IMG/VR virus record: IMGVR_UViG_3300033149_001104
Span: 1-41,945 of that record
DNA from: a virus
Strand: one strand, 5' to 3'
DNA: 41,945 nucleotides
The translations under genes and the position numbers were made by a program. The notes beneath the pieces are model-generated. The model worked only from the letters and a program-made list of their open reading frames with translations, searched no databases and was not told the DNA's origin. Shown here one piece after another: positions 6,866-14,987 of this stretch. Numbering within the stretch: the stretch's first letter is position 1; each line of letters begins with the position of its first letter.

Positions 6866-6945
6866 GTTATATCAGAGGTAAATACTATACATACATATGC
6901 CAAAAGTATTGCATACCAACAATACTGGAAAGGAGGTTAGGATGA
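6862..6945 (+). CDS. Possible 27-residue peptide
   Basis: A tiny reading frame linking two genes through ATGA overlaps at both ends. The SD of the next gene lies within it. It contains two Cys (YICQKYC) and a basic tail (ERRLG). It may only serve to carry ribosomes to the next start. Coding potential is not proven. Confidence 0.3.
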   Translation: MSYIRGKYYTYICQKYCIPTILERRLG

Positions 6946-7730
6946 TTGTTGGAATTTGGGGGAATGATAAGACTGGTAAATCCAGCTTAGCTCTGTCATT
7001 CCCAAAACCAATGCTATATATGGAATTTGATTTGGGAGGGTTTGAAAGAGCAAAACAAGGCAGACCACAAATCAGGAAAGACTTTGAGGAAGGCCTTATA
7101 ACATATAAAACATATATGGTTCCACTCCAAGGTATACCAGATAATGTAACATTCAAGCCAAGCAAGGTGATTACAGGCATGAAAGAATTCTGGTATTCAT
7201 TCCTCCAAGACTATATAGGGTTTCTTGATGCAAAGAATGGAATAGTTACAGGCATTATAGATACAGGCACTTTGTTATGGGAAACCATAGCCACAGCGTT
7301 TCTACAAGAGAAGCAAGAACAGCAGTTGGATGCACATGGTAACCTCATAGACACACGCAAGGAATTAAGAACCAGCCTATTACCTATTGAATATAGGGAA
7401 CCAAATATAAGGATGCGTGGATTGCTATACCAAGCCAGGGTGCACAATAAGAATCTTATACTAACCCACCATTCAAGAGATGTATATGCTTCCAGGCCAA
7501 ACCCAAGGACAGGAGCATTTGAGGAAGTAAAGACTGACCAAAAGGAAAGGGCAGGATTTGCATCATTAGGTGACAGCACTGATTGGATGCTTCACACATA
7601 CATGGAAGGTGGAGTATTCAAATGTAAGGTTTGCGAGGAATCAGTACCACCAACATTGGTTGGTACTGTTATAGATAATCCTACATATGATAAGATAAAG
7701 CTTATGGTAGATAAAGTCAATGGAGCTTAG
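6942..7730 (+). CDS. Sak4-like RecA-fold recombination ATPase
   Basis: 262 residues from the ATG that follows aaaggagg; this start puts the P-loop at residues 7-14 (GNDKTGKS), as in Sak4/AAA_24 proteins. A Walker B strand (VTGIIDTGT, Asp107) and a NLILTHHSRDV sensor strand follow. Two CxxC-like Cys (CKVCEE) sit in the C-terminal third. Sak4-type proteins are RecA-like single-strand annealing ATPases of phages. The adjacent nuclease supports a role in homologous recombination or repair of replication intermediates. Confidence 0.75.
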   Translation: MIVGIWGNDKTGKSSLALSFPKPMLYMEFDLGGFERAKQGRPQIRKDFEEGLITYKTYMVPLQGIPDNVTFKPSKVITGMKEFWYSFLQDYIGFLDAKNGIVTGIIDTGTLLWETIATAFLQEKQEQQLDAHGNLIDTRKELRTSLLPIEYREPNIRMRGLLYQARVHNKNLILTHHSRDVYASRPNPRTGAFEEVKTDQKERAGFASLGDSTDWMLHTYMEGGVFKCKVCEESVPPTLVGTVIDNPTYDKIKLMVDKVNGA

Positions 7731-8081
7731 AATACTACCATTCCTTCTTTTGGATAGGGAGGCTCAGATTCGACCCTCCATCTGGGCCTCCCAATTGAAC
7801 CTTAGGAACTAAATAAGGAATCTCAGCCACCGATAGGGAGTTGTCATAACGAAAGCCTGTATAACTTGGGACAGGTTGGCAGAAAACCTATCTAAGCCTA
7901 AAGTGGCTAAAGGAATGGGGAAAAGCATTAAATGGGTGCGTATATAGCCCCAGCTTTAGGAACTGCACTAAGCGACAGGGCTGTTAAGTGGGTGCATAGT
8001 AGTTGAGTGTTCCGTAAGCACCGTAAGTCGGAAAGACAGGCTACTGGCTGGGAGAGATTGAAGGAGGATAAGGTATAAACA
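7731..8081 (+). ncRNA. Gene-free stretch with strong hairpins, possible structured RNA
   Basis: 351 bases without a credible gene inside an otherwise tightly packed operon. Visible pairings: 7757-7768 with 7781-7792 (12 bp, one G-U, 12-base loop, no U-run after it); CCTGT/ACAGG around 7856-7875; AGCC/GGCT near 7894-7908; AGCCC/GGGCT enclosing CAG/CTG at about 7946-7983; GGTGC/GCACC and TTCCG/CGGAA near 7991-8035. Several purine-rich, AAAG-type joins lie between helices. This looks like a multi-helix RNA more than a spacer. No tRNA, tmRNA, RNase P or known riboswitch core was recognised, so the identity is open. Confidence 0.45.
7757..7792 (+). other. 12-bp stem hairpin with alternative pairing in its loop
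   Basis: GGGAGGCTCAGA pairs with TCTGGGCCTCCC, leaving the loop TTCGACCCTCCA. The CCTCC within the loop can instead pair with GGAGG of the 5' arm, so two folds compete. There is no U-tract on either strand, so a simple intrinsic terminator is unlikely. Confidence 0.7.
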
Positions 8082-8234
8082 ATGGATATTGGGATTATGT
8101 TAGTATGCCTCGCAGCGGGGATATTCATTTATTCCTGCTTTCGAGGTGGATATGAGGCAGGATTATCCTATGCGGTGGGAGTTGTTACTGGTCTATTGCT
8201 TGGTAGTGGTATTATGCTAATGATATCCTGTTAA
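8082..8234 (+). CDS. Small membrane protein, 50 residues
   Basis: The SD aaggagg lies 14 bases before the ATG, a rather long spacing. Two hydrophobic helices (IGIMLVCLAAGIFIYSC and YAVGVVTGLLLGSGIMLMI) are joined by a short FRGGYEAG loop, as in a hairpin membrane protein. This resembles small holin-like or envelope peptides, but the gene lies in the replication block far from the virion genes. Function unknown. Confidence 0.55.
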   Translation: MDIGIMLVCLAAGIFIYSCFRGGYEAGLSYAVGVVTGLLLGSGIMLMISC

Positions 8235-8266
8235 GGATATTAAATGTTTAAGGAAGGTGGAGCACC

Positions 8267-9028
8267 ATGATATTCATTGATGTTTTTGAACCTACCAACA
8301 TTGAGGATTTGATTAAACAATCTGTACCAACAATTAAGGACTCGTTTAACTTCAAAGGGTTTCCAGACTATACATGGGTGGATGTGTTTAATAGAAGGAT
8401 TGGTGTATCCAGGAAAAAGATTGGTGAGTTGTTAGGTGATATGTCTGGAGCAGAGGAGCAGCTAGGTAGGGACATTGATAGAGTGGATGAGTTATGGCTA
8501 ATTATTGAAGATGCTGTATATAGCCCCACTCTATATGCCAAAAAGAATAAACAAACAATACCAGGTATTCAAACATGGATTATGGCAAAGGACAAAGCAT
8601 TACTCAGACCATATCACAAGTTTGGTGTTAGCATAGCGGCGTTGAGTGCGTGGTTATACCAGTTAGATAAAGCTGGGATAAGCCACATAGAAACGTTTAA
8701 CTATGAGCACACAGCAAGCAGTCTTATTGCACTGTATAATAGCTCACAACAGCGTGAACATGCAACACTCAAGAGATACATCAGGACTAAAGCAGTGCAC
8801 AGAGATTGGAATCCTCATGTGCTATCGCTGATGGGAATTCACACACGCACTGATAGTGGTATGTGTAGAACATTCATAGGTGAGAAGAAGGCTAAAGCGT
8901 TGATTGATAGGTATGGAACTGTGTGGGAAGTACTTTGTCAGGATGCAGATGAGTTAGCTCTTACCGAGAGCGTTGGAATAATTGATGCAACCAAATTGCT
9001 AAGAGCAATTGGAAAGATAAGGAGGTAG
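8267..9028 (+). CDS. ERCC4-type nuclease domain with helix-hairpin-helix
   Basis: 253 residues. The N-terminus (MIFIDVFEP, Asp5) and the segment GVSRKKIGELLGDMSGAEEQ near 46-65, followed by LWLIIEDAV, match the order of the ERCC4/XPF-Mus81 nuclease core: D ... ERK ... helix ... R/EQ ... LIxE. The catalytic ERK appears as SRK, so activity is uncertain. The C-terminal 50 residues (GEKKAKALIDRYGTVWEV and ALTESVGIIDATKLLRAIG) form helix-hairpin-helix DNA-binding motifs. The likely role is cutting branched DNA during phage recombination. Confidence 0.6.
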   Translation: MIFIDVFEPTNIEDLIKQSVPTIKDSFNFKGFPDYTWVDVFNRRIGVSRKKIGELLGDMSGAEEQLGRDIDRVDELWLIIEDAVYSPTLYAKKNKQTIPGIQTWIMAKDKALLRPYHKFGVSIAALSAWLYQLDKAGISHIETFNYEHTASSLIALYNSSQQREHATLKRYIRTKAVHRDWNPHVLSLMGIHTRTDSGMCRTFIGEKKAKALIDRYGTVWEVLCQDADELALTESVGIIDATKLLRAIGKIRR

Positions 9029-9030
9029 GA

Positions 9031-9192
9031 ATGGATAACCCATATAAAACAACAATAGATGAGTTTAGGTTATACCTACAAAGGAAGAAAAGACTGGACA
9101 AGCAGGAATTACTTATGTATCTGGATACACGGTTAATAATAAACCTAGATGCATGTCTTACGGAATTAAGAACTGATAGGGAGGTAGAATAG
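9031..9192 (+). CDS. Hypothetical 53-residue charged protein
   Basis: A short gene filling the gap between two others, with ggaggtagga before its ATG. The product is one or two amphipathic helices rich in Arg, Lys and Leu (YLQRKKRLDKQELLMYLDTRL). It ends exactly where the next ATG begins. No family is recognised. Confidence 0.5.
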   Translation: MDNPYKTTIDEFRLYLQRKKRLDKQELLMYLDTRLIINLDACLTELRTDREVE

Positions 9193-9504
9193 ATGGAAAT
9201 AATACCATCAACGGAGACATTGATAGGATGTAAGACCAAACCACCAAATAAAATACATCTAACATTCAAAGTGGTAGCTACATTACAGGCTATGCAGGAT
9301 GTAATGAATAGTAAGTTTATTGGTATAGTCCTATACTGCGTGTATTGTAAGGAACCACTGAACTATACATATAATAATGGTGGGACATTGTTTCAATGTC
9401 CGAAGTGTGGAGTTAAATGGGTTAAAAGTGATACATGGATAGGTGAGGTTAAGAATGGAAAACGAACATACAGAAACATTCGCACCAGAATGGCCAAGGA
9501 ATGA
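9193..9504 (+). CDS. Zinc-ribbon protein, 103 residues
   Basis: The ATG directly abuts the previous stop and has ggaggtagaatag upstream. After a 45-residue N-terminal part come CVYC and, 20 residues on, CPKC, giving a zinc-beta-ribbon, then a basic tail (NGKRTYRNIRTRMAKE). The last 50 bases overlap the methyltransferase gene. It may be a DNA-binding accessory; this is not shown. Confidence 0.6.
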   Translation: MEIIPSTETLIGCKTKPPNKIHLTFKVVATLQAMQDVMNSKFIGIVLYCVYCKEPLNYTYNNGGTLFQCPKCGVKWVKSDTWIGEVKNGKRTYRNIRTRMAKE

Positions 9505-10270
9505 AAAGGGATGGATTCTGTTTCCAAAAGACACTGCTGGTGGTATACGACAGGCACTGTTTCCACCAGAGGCTATGCAGCATCCTGCTAAGTATAACTT
9601 TGCCATGATTGAATCCATTATAGATTATGTGTCTAATCCTGGTGATACTATAATGGATATAATGGCTGGTACTGGGACTATTATGATTGCTGCATTGAGT
9701 GGTAGAAGTGTTGTTTGTATTGAGATAGAAAAGGTATACCATGATATAATGATACAAGCAAAGGAGGTAATAGCTCCAGCCGCAGATAGGAGTATCACTA
9801 TTCTACATGGTGATTGTAGAGATTTCCTGCCAATTCCTGTAAACCATATTATATTCTCACCTCCATATGCTGCAATACTAAAAACAAAAACCACAGTGGA
9901 TGAGAAGTGGAAAACAATGCATAGGTCACATGTGCGACAATCGGCATACTCTGGTGATATGAGGAATGTTGGTAATCTAAATAAGTTTCTATACAATCAA
10001 GCAATGGAGAAGATATACGGACTATGCTACCAAAGCATACTGCCTGGCGGCACATTGACGGTGATTATAAAGGATTATATACAAAACAGTGAGCGAGTTT
10101 ACCTGAGTAAATGGGTTATAAAGGTATGTAAGAGTTTTGGTTTTATAGAAAAGGATTGGTTTAAGCGTGAAGCAACTGGCAGTGGTTACCAGGACATGTG
10201 GAGAAGTAAAGGTAAAGCTACGGTGGATGATGAGGATATTATTATAATGAGGAAAGGAGAAAGAATATGA
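9455..10270 (+). CDS. DNA methyltransferase, SPPY (N4-cytosine/N6-adenine) type
   Basis: 271 residues from the ATG at 9455; a GTG at 9443 is in frame but has no better SD. Motif I (DIMAGTG, residues 68-74) binds S-adenosylmethionine, and motif IV is SPPY (135-138), the amino-group acceptor site typical of N4-cytosine and some N6-adenine enzymes. An HPAKY segment precedes motif I, as in many phage orphan enzymes. No restriction partner was seen, so it probably protects phage DNA or alters regulation. The stop overlaps the deaminase start (ATGA). Confidence 0.8.
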   Translation: MENEHTETFAPEWPRNEKGWILFPKDTAGGIRQALFPPEAMQHPAKYNFAMIESIIDYVSNPGDTIMDIMAGTGTIMIAALSGRSVVCIEIEKVYHDIMIQAKEVIAPAADRSITILHGDCRDFLPIPVNHIIFSPPYAAILKTKTTVDEKWKTMHRSHVRQSAYSGDMRNVGNLNKFLYNQAMEKIYGLCYQSILPGGTLTVIIKDYIQNSERVYLSKWVIKVCKSFGFIEKDWFKREATGSGYQDMWRSKGKATVDDEDIIIMRKGERI

Positions 10271-10878
10271 CACATAGACAAGATTGGGATGACTATTTCT
10301 TTGATATGGCTAAGTTAATATCTACAAGGAGCACATGCTTACGAAGGCAGTATGGTTGTGTGCTGGTTAAAGATAAGCATGTGGTAAGTTCTGGATTTAA
10401 TGGAGCACCAAGAGGTTATCCACATTGTGATGTGCTTGGTTGTGCTAGGGAAGGAGTAGAGTCTGGAACCAAACATGAGTTGTGTAGGGCTGCTCATGCG
10501 GAACAAAACGCAATAGCCAATGCTGCTAGGTATGGCATATCCACAAATGATTCTGAGCTATATATCTATCCTGGAGATATGCCATGTCCTATATGTGCTA
10601 AGATACTAATAAATGCTGGTGTGTATAGGATACATTACCACAGCACAGACTATCCAGGTTGGGAATTGAGTGAGGATTTATTCCTGAGCAGTGGGATAAG
10701 TTTATGGAAACATGAAAAGCCAAAAGAAGAATATCAAGATATAGCCAAGCCAGTATACGATTTACTACTGAACCATGTGATACCTCCAAAAGGTAAAACT
10801 ACTCTGTTAAATACTGACCTACACTCGGTATCATTTGAAATCCAGAATGAATTGAGGAAGTTGGGTTATCATAAATGA
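10267..10878 (+). CDS. Deoxycytidylate (dCMP) deaminase
   Basis: 203 residues. Zinc site: His77-Ala-Glu79 with Cys107-Pro-Ile-Cys110 (MPCPIC). The GFNGAPRGYPHC segment before it matches ComEB/dCMP deaminases. It converts dCMP to dUMP, feeding dTTP synthesis. An extension of about 60 residues beyond the usual domain ends in NELRKLGYHK. It lies between the methyltransferase and the DNA polymerase, with 4-base overlaps on both sides, so nucleotide supply and replication are co-expressed. Confidence 0.85.
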   Translation: MTHRQDWDDYFFDMAKLISTRSTCLRRQYGCVLVKDKHVVSSGFNGAPRGYPHCDVLGCAREGVESGTKHELCRAAHAEQNAIANAARYGISTNDSELYIYPGDMPCPICAKILINAGVYRIHYHSTDYPGWELSEDLFLSSGISLWKHEKPKEEYQDIAKPVYDLLLNHVIPPKGKTTLLNTDLHSVSFEIQNELRKLGYHK

Positions 10879-12527
10879 ACCTGGCACATGACCCAGACCT
10901 TAATTTCTATTATTATGGCGAAGAACCTCCTCGCCCTGGTATGTTTAGGGATTATCTCACAGACCCTAAGTTAATCGCCGTGGATGTGGAAACTATATCA
11001 CTGAAGGAGAGAATAGCCATTGGTGTTGGTATAGCAGTTAGTCCCACTGTGGCCTTCTATTTCCAACTGTTCCCTGAACCTTCAACTGTTACTCCATGGC
11101 ATTTACTAAAAGACCCAACTATTACCAGATTATATCACAATGCACCATTTGACATACTGTGTCTTAGGGAATACGAGGTATGTGCCGAGAATACCATGGA
11201 TACCAACATACTTGGCAATCTACTAAATATAAGACCAACAAGGTTGGTTGATATGGCATCTCATGTGGCACTACACCATAGTATATGGTATGAAGTACAT
11301 ACAGCCAAGGACTTTTTGGTGGAACACAATGCCAGGATGATGCTTGATGCACCACAGGAAGCAGTGGCCATGAAGTGTTGTCAGGATGCAATAGCCACTT
11401 TTGGTGTGTATAGTATATTATCACCAGAAGTTGATAAGGAATACTTTGACACTGAAAACCAGCTAATACCAATACTTATAGATATGTCATGTAAGGGATT
11501 GAAGATAGATGAGGAAGCAAGGGTAGCACTTGAGAAGAAACTTGAGATGGAAGTTAATTATTATAAATGGTTGGCAGATGATATAGGGTTTAACATAGGT
11601 TCACCACAGCAGGTCGGATATATGCTGGCAAAGCGTGGGGCTTATAATGTATTTAAGAGGATACCATTCACCAAAGGTGGTAGGACTGGCCACAAACAGT
11701 TAAGGACTGATGAGGAGACATTGAATAAAATGGATGACCCATTGGCTGTAATGGTATTAGCATATAGGGATAAGGCCAAATTACTCAGCACATACATCAA
11801 ACCTTGGTCTGGTGAGGATAGAGGATATACTAGATTCCACCTGGATGCTGTTACTGGTAGGATTAGCTCAACAGATAGGAATATGCAAAATATACCAAAA
11901 GGTGAGGCTAGGGAAATCTTTGTGCCTGATAGTGGTATATTCACAGATGTGGATTTTAGCCAAATAGAATTAAGGACATTAGCCTATATGTCTGGCGATG
12001 TGGAGATGCAATACGTATATGAGACTGGCGGAGATATACACCAGGAGACGGCAGATTTCCTGGGCATAGCTCGTGGAATATCTAAGAATGTGAATTTTGC
12101 TATGATATATGGAGCCACTGATAGTACTATAGCAGAAACGGCACACATCAGGGACATACATAAAGCTGCGGAGCTAAAGCAGATGTGGTTTGATAGATGG
12201 AGAAGTGCTGGTGATTGGATTCAAAGCCAGCAAGAGATGGCATTGAGGCATCCGTACATTACAACATTGTTTGGTAGGAATATAAGACTGCCTACACCAG
12301 AGGAGGAGAGTGAAGATAGGATAATGAGAAAAGCCATCAACTACCCCATACAAGGAAGTGCTGCGGAGATAATGAAAAGGGCATTGTTAAGGTGCAAACA
12401 TTTACCTATGTCATTACAGGTACATGACGAAATTCTATTTGATGGTAAGATTGATTTGCCAAGGCTGGATAACATAGCACCATTTTCCACACCAGTGGAT
12501 GTTAAGTATTTACAGCGATGGGAGTAA
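10875..12527 (+). CDS. Family A DNA polymerase with 3'-5' exonuclease domain
   Basis: 550 residues, short for PolA because there is no 5' nuclease. Exonuclease: Asp37/Glu39 (DVET), HNAPFD (Asp93) and Asp171; the Tyr normally four residues before the last Asp is Lys167. Polymerase motif A is DVDFSQIELR (Asp360), motif B is Arg400, Lys404, Phe408 and Tyr412, and motif C is HDE at 517-519. Phe408 corresponds to E. coli Phe762, the residue linked to nucleotide discrimination in viral PolA. This is the replicative polymerase of the phage and the last gene of the rightward block. Confidence 0.93.
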   Translation: MNLAHDPDLNFYYYGEEPPRPGMFRDYLTDPKLIAVDVETISLKERIAIGVGIAVSPTVAFYFQLFPEPSTVTPWHLLKDPTITRLYHNAPFDILCLREYEVCAENTMDTNILGNLLNIRPTRLVDMASHVALHHSIWYEVHTAKDFLVEHNARMMLDAPQEAVAMKCCQDAIATFGVYSILSPEVDKEYFDTENQLIPILIDMSCKGLKIDEEARVALEKKLEMEVNYYKWLADDIGFNIGSPQQVGYMLAKRGAYNVFKRIPFTKGGRTGHKQLRTDEETLNKMDDPLAVMVLAYRDKAKLLSTYIKPWSGEDRGYTRFHLDAVTGRISSTDRNMQNIPKGEAREIFVPDSGIFTDVDFSQIELRTLAYMSGDVEMQYVYETGGDIHQETADFLGIARGISKNVNFAMIYGATDSTIAETAHIRDIHKAAELKQMWFDRWRSAGDWIQSQQEMALRHPYITTLFGRNIRLPTPEEESEDRIMRKAINYPIQGSAAEIMKRALLRCKHLPMSLQVHDEILFDGKIDLPRLDNIAPFSTPVDVKYLQRWE

Positions 12528-12544
12528 TGACAAACCTTCTACAG
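12528..12544. other. Convergent gene junction
   Basis: Only 17 bases separate the stops of the DNA polymerase and the leftward coiled-coil gene. No strong two-way terminator hairpin is visible here; only a weak AGGC/GCCT pair lies just inside the leftward gene. Opposing transcripts may therefore overlap. Confidence 0.5.
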
Positions 12545-14986
12545 TTAGGCTGGTTGCCTTTGTGATACAAGACTCAGTTCATCCCTGTATTGGGATTTAT
12601 CCTTTAAGATTGACCAAAATTCATTCCTACGTTCAATAGCTTCCTCTAAATACCTCTTTGATATGGCCTGCTGCTGGACGGCTACAGATACATAGGATTC
12701 GGCTGTGGCTCTAAGCAACTCCTGTGCGGATAGCCTGCCATTGGCCTCAGCTACAAAAGCATTGGCTCCAGCAATGTTCACGTTAGCTTCATTTATGTAG
12801 TTGGCTATTAGAGCTAGCCTGGCATTGGCTTCATTTAGCTTTCTATCTGCTAGTCCTACCCAACCATTAGCCTCGGCTATGAATTTGTCCGCCAGGGACA
12901 TTCTGCCATCAGCTTCACTCACGTATGCATTAGCCATAGCTATTCTGCCACTAGCCTCGGCTGCATAGCTGTTTGATAGGGCTACTCTACCATTGGCTTC
13001 CGCTATACATTTATCAGCAATGTTTAATCTTGCCAGACCTTCATTGGTGTATCCTGTGGCTATTGATACCCTGATGTTGGCTTCATTGATATATCTATCA
13101 GCGATACCAAGTCTGCTACCTGCTTCATTGATATATGAGGCAGATATGCCTAATCTGGTAGATGACTCACTTACACACGTATTTGCTATGCCAATCCTAG
13201 CTCCTGCCTCATTGGTAAATTTATCACATCCACTAAGCCTGGATACGGATTCATCAATATATGCCCTGGCTTGGTTTACTCTTTCCTGTGCTTCTGCTAT
13301 GTAGCCAGCTGCCAATGTGGCTCTAGCATTGGATTCATTCACATACTGGGTGACTGAGGATAGATAGGCATCGGCTTCGGATAGTTTATCCTTTCTTATG
13401 GATTCGGATAGTCTAGCCAACATAGCCTTGGTTTGTGCGTACAAGTTATACATCTCAGCAACCCTATCACCTATGTTAACTTTATTTATATAATCATCAC
13501 CAGTCTCCAGTAATGTGCTACCAGCATCCCTTATAGTTTCCTCAGAACTTGTTATGTCACTTATTTCATCCAATGCTGTGGTCATTGATTCTATTTGGGT
13601 TGCTACATTATCCAATGCAGATTCAGCATCGGTGAGTAAGGTATTTATATTCTCCATATCCTCATCTGTATCACTGCCAGCCTTCTCAACCTCAGCAGCT
13701 ACTCTGTCCAATGCAGAAATAGCTCCATCAGCAAATGCACCAACCCTATTCAAAGCGGCAACAGCTTGCTCTGCATAGGTGGCAACATTGTTCAAAGCTG
13801 CACCTGCATCTGAACCATGCACACCAGCTTTGCCAAGAGCATCAGCAGCATCCTTCAACGGACTGGAGCCACCTACTATGGTATCCAACGCTGTTCTGGC
13901 TTCCTGTATGTATGTATTGACTTTGTCAAATGCTGCTTCCGCATCTGCTACAGAAGTAGATTTAGTGTCTAAAGCTGCCTTGGCTTCTTGTATATTAGTA
14001 TCAATTTTGTCAAGTGCCGAGCCAGCAGCGGTGACATGTGTATTCACATTGTCCAATGCAGTATCAGCTTTATCAACATGGTCTGTTATTTTGTCCAGTG
14101 CTGCATCCGCATTGGTTAGATACGTTGCTATGGCAGATAAAGCTGTACCTACTGACGTAGCTTCACTGGTTATCTTTGCCAACGCAGTATCGGCATTACC
14201 AACACATGTGGCTACATCAGATAAAGCAGTTTCCACATCTGTTATCGTTATTGCACTTAACTTTGTATTGGCAGTATCCAAGGCTGTCATGGAATCATGT
14301 TGTTCCTTTATGCCTCTGGACATCAACGCATATGCAGAGGCACCTTTGATGACTACCTCATCCAAAACCCTGGGAAAACTACCATCTGCATCGGCTGTTG
14401 GAGCTGTGCACGTACCTTCATAATATGCCAGGAGATGTTTACCCTCACGCAGGTTGGCAGGCTTACCATCATCATATAGGTTAAGGTGTAGTGTAGTTCC
14501 CCACACAGCAAAGGGAACAAACTTTTGTGGTAACTCACCTATTGGATATTCCACTCTCAGCACACGGATTAAATCACCAATGTCACTAATGTCCAGCGTG
14601 GTTTTGTCTATGGTATAGCTAATCAAGTAGGATGTATCAACAGACATATCACCACCATCTATTGTGGTTATCTTACCATCCCTGTAGTTCATGGTATAGT
14701 CAGTGTCCCTGGTATATGTGGTGTTACCATCTGCACTGGTGACTGTTTCAGAATCAAAGTCTATTGGTTTGTGAGCCAATTCAACATAGGTACCATGAGC
14801 AGCAGCACTGGTCCAAGCCTCATCATCAACGTCTAATGTGATGGTAAACTCATGTGTCTTATCATCGGGAAAGAATCGGCTAACATCTGCCACAGCTTCA
14901 GTAACAGCCCTGGTAAGCTCATCACTATCCCATGTGGCATCCGCTAATTCTATTTTAAGTGCTGCCTGCATTTCTGTTAGAGTCAT
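12545..14986 (-). CDS. Connector-like protein fused to long 14-residue-repeat stalk
   Basis: 813 residues from the ATG preceded by ggaggtg. Residues 1-235 resemble phage head-tail adaptor (gp6-like) proteins: MTLTEM, TWDSDELTRAVTEAVADVSRFFP, a beta sandwich and a helical end. Residues 253-364 hold eight clean 14-residue units (TALSDVATCVGNAD, AALDKITDHVDKAD), with looser ones beyond. Residues 548-757 hold about fifteen of a second type (YINEANARLALIAN). Fourteen residues equal two heptads, so each array should form a long coiled-coil or helical rod. A neck fibre/whisker or extended tail appendage is the best guess. Confidence 0.65.
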   Translation of the reverse strand: MTLTEMQAALKIELADATWDSDELTRAVTEAVADVSRFFPDDKTHEFTITLDVDDEAWTSAAAHGTYVELAHKPIDFDSETVTSADGNTTYTRDTDYTMNYRDGKITTIDGGDMSVDTSYLISYTIDKTTLDISDIGDLIRVLRVEYPIGELPQKFVPFAVWGTTLHLNLYDDGKPANLREGKHLLAYYEGTCTAPTADADGSFPRVLDEVVIKGASAYALMSRGIKEQHDSMTALDTANTKLSAITITDVETALSDVATCVGNADTALAKITSEATSVGTALSAIATYLTNADAALDKITDHVDKADTALDNVNTHVTAAGSALDKIDTNIQEAKAALDTKSTSVADAEAAFDKVNTYIQEARTALDTIVGGSSPLKDAADALGKAGVHGSDAGAALNNVATYAEQAVAALNRVGAFADGAISALDRVAAEVEKAGSDTDEDMENINTLLTDAESALDNVATQIESMTTALDEISDITSSEETIRDAGSTLLETGDDYINKVNIGDRVAEMYNLYAQTKAMLARLSESIRKDKLSEADAYLSSVTQYVNESNARATLAAGYIAEAQERVNQARAYIDESVSRLSGCDKFTNEAGARIGIANTCVSESSTRLGISASYINEAGSRLGIADRYINEANIRVSIATGYTNEGLARLNIADKCIAEANGRVALSNSYAAEASGRIAMANAYVSEADGRMSLADKFIAEANGWVGLADRKLNEANARLALIANYINEANVNIAGANAFVAEANGRLSAQELLRATAESYVSVAVQQQAISKRYLEEAIERRNEFWSILKDKSQYRDELSLVSQRQPA
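12716..13345 (-). repeat. Fifteen 42-bp coding repeats, type 2 (Y-I-N-E-A-N-x-R)
   Basis: These encode residues 548-757 of the stalk protein. Each unit begins with an aromatic or Cys residue, then x-x-E-[A/S], then x-x-R-[L/V/I] and a small hydrophobic step. Units in the middle are the most alike, as expected from duplication. Confidence 0.75.
13895..14230 (-). repeat. Eight 42-bp coding repeats, type 1 (A-L-D-x-[I/V])
   Basis: These encode residues 253-364 of the stalk protein, with the pattern [T/A/S]-A-[L/F]-x-x-[I/V/K] repeated every 14 residues. Looser copies continue to about residue 465, interrupted near 365-395 by a Gly/Ser/Pro-containing break. Confidence 0.7.
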
Positions 14987-14987
14987 A

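Noticed and set aside
7757-7792. A tRNA-like look of the hairpin (TTCGA in the loop, 7-bp outer stem)
   Set aside because: There is no room for D- and anticodon arms, the T-stem does not pair, and the stem pairs continuously instead.
7757-7792. Intrinsic terminator after the Sak4-like gene
   Set aside because: The stem is strong, but no U-run follows on either strand.
13779-14423. A 214-codon plus-strand frame opposite the stalk-protein repeats
   Set aside because: It is a mirror of the 42-bp repeats on the coding strand and has no SD or domain of its own.
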